Shown here: positions 19,720 to 20,472 of the stretch, in pieces
How positions within the stretch are numbered: position 1 is the first letter of the stretch
How the letters are laid out: each line of letters starts with the position of its first letter
Origin: CAKQOE01 sp963627215
Lineage (GTDB): Bacteria > Bacillota > Clostridia > Peptostreptococcales > Anaerovoracaceae
DNA length: 20,472 nucleotides
Reading direction: 5' to 3'
NCBI GenBank assembly: GCA_963627215.1
Contig: CAVGAH010000033.1
Span: forward strand, 1-20,472
Notes under the pieces: generated by a model
Told to the model about the DNA's origin: nothing
Databases searched by the model: none
The model's input: the letters and a program-made list of their open reading frames with translations, nothing else
Program-made: the position numbers and the translations under genes

Positions 19720-20472
19720 TTACTGTGCAGACGCGCCGCTTACGATCTCAGTGATTTCCTGAGTGATAGCAGCCTGTCTTTCACGGTTATATGCCAGGGA
19801 AAGTTCACGTATCATATCCTTGGCATTCGTTGTGGCGTTATCCATGGCAGTCATACGCGCGCTCTGTTCGCATGCATATGATTCTACCATTGCGCCGTAG
19901 ATCAGTCCTTTTATATAGTTAGGAGCGACATGCTTGATCACAGCCTCAGGAGAAGGAGAGAATACTGGTTCTCTCAGATGTTCTCCGACTTCAACATCCT
20001 CAAACATCTTTGTTGACAGCGGCATTATACGCTTAGATGCTGTCTCAAAGGACATTGAATTGATCATATCTGTATATACAACGTATACTTCGTCTACTTC
20101 ATTTTCAAGGAACTGTCCTATAACATGCTCTGCTATATCTCTCGCACGATACATAGCCGGATCTGCAGCCGGATAAACATGCTTTTCATCGATAGTTACA
20201 TTTTTGAAATTCTTAAAGTAATTTACAGCCATGTGACCAACGAGAATGAGAGTATTTTCAGAGTCGTCTGCAATAAGCTCTTCGACTTTCTTGAAGACGT
20301 TGTGATTGTACGAGCCGGCAAGTCCCTTGTCTGATGATATCACGATTATCGTTCTGTGCTTTCCATGCTCCGGAATACTTCTCAGAGATGTCTCTTCAAA
20401 GAAATCTTCTTCCAGTTCAGGGCATCTGTTGAGGATGTCGGCAATAGTCTGCTGTAAAAGATTGAAATACGG
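19720..20472 (-). CDS. atpG: F-type ATP synthase gamma subunit (5' end outside the window)
   Basis: The rotor shaft of F1. A methionine-like GTG at 20343 is internal (the V before ISSDKGLAGSYN), because the frame stays open to the window edge and reads PYFNLLQQTIADILNRCPEL and, further on, PEHGKHRTIIV directly into it. About 250 codons are present; the missing N-terminal helix (some 35-45 residues) would lie beyond 20472. The C-terminal RQAAITQEITEIVSGA is the family signature that enters the alpha3-beta3 barrel. AtpD follows after 12 bases. Confidence 0.97.
   Translation of the reverse strand, partial: PYFNLLQQTIADILNRCPELEEDFFEETSLRSIPEHGKHRTIIVISSDKGLAGSYNHNVFKKVEELIADDSENTLILVGHMAVNYFKNFKNVTIDEKHVYPAADPAMYRARDIAEHVIGQFLENEVDEVYVVYTDMINSMSFETASKRIMPLSTKMFEDVEVGEHLREPVFSPSPEAVIKHVAPNYIKGLIYGAMVESYACEQSARMTAMDNATTNAKDMIRELSLAYNRERQAAITQEITEIVSGASAQ

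Noticed and set aside
1..20472. CRISPR array, tRNA or rRNA genes, complete insertion sequence
   Set aside because: No regularly spaced repeats of 20-40 bases, no cloverleaf or rRNA signature, and no transposase frame were seen. The 39-bp repeats in cbiD are contiguous and coding.

Overview
The window looks like chromosomal DNA of an anaerobic, B12-making Bacillota, most likely of the class Clostridia. The support is anaerobic-type (Cbi) corrin genes, arginine-fermentation-type carbamate kinase, a separate PyrI regulatory chain, an F-type ATP synthase operon, strong Shine-Dalgarno sites, and a Hol_Tox/Fst-like type I toxin of a kind typical of Firmicutes. No genus can be named safely. Nearly all genes are on the minus strand; only relBE and two non-coding elements read plus.

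Layout from right to left (direction of transcription). (1) 17.8-20.5 kb: the end of the ATP synthase operon, atpG (cut by the window edge)-atpD-atpC, closed by a 17-bp perfect-stem terminator. (2) 11.9-17.5 kb: first B12 block, cbiD, a cbiF-cbiG fusion and a cbiH-cbiJ fusion. (3) 9.0-11.7 kb: pyrB, pyrI and argF, the two transcarbamoylases. (4) 6.4-8.8 kb: an island with a relBE-type toxin-antitoxin pair, two truncated gene remnants, carbamate kinase arcC, and a type I toxin-antitoxin locus whose 28-residue toxin is too short for ordinary gene calling. (5) 0.2-6.3 kb: second B12 block, a cbiE-cbiT fusion, a THEP1-like NTPase, cbiA, cobT, cobU, cobS. (6) 1-175: a structured plus-strand RNA element ending in a T-tract, apparently one of two tandem copies.

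The B12 genes cover much of the anaerobic route: C1 methylation (CbiD), C11 methylation and ring opening (CbiF, CbiG), ring contraction (CbiH), reduction (CbiJ), C5/C15 methylation with decarboxylation (CbiE, CbiT), a,c-amidation (CbiA), and nucleotide-loop assembly (CobT, CobU, CobS). CbiC, CbiL, CbiK/X, CbiP, CbiB and the adenosyltransferase are not here. Six corrin activities are packed into three fused proteins, and several of the enzymes carry low-complexity insertions, including a 3 x 13-residue tandem repeat in CbiD. All four enzymes between the B12 blocks (ArcC, ArgF, PyrI, PyrB) act on carbamoyl phosphate.

The most rewarding non-coding signals are the type I toxin-antitoxin locus, two families of small repeated hairpins with changed but still paired arms (a GTGA-loop hairpin downstream of three genes, and a CCG-centred palindrome at six sites, two inside genes), a BirA-like box upstream of cbiD, and a terminator-like hairpin in the cobU leader. 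No cobalamin riboswitch was recognised.
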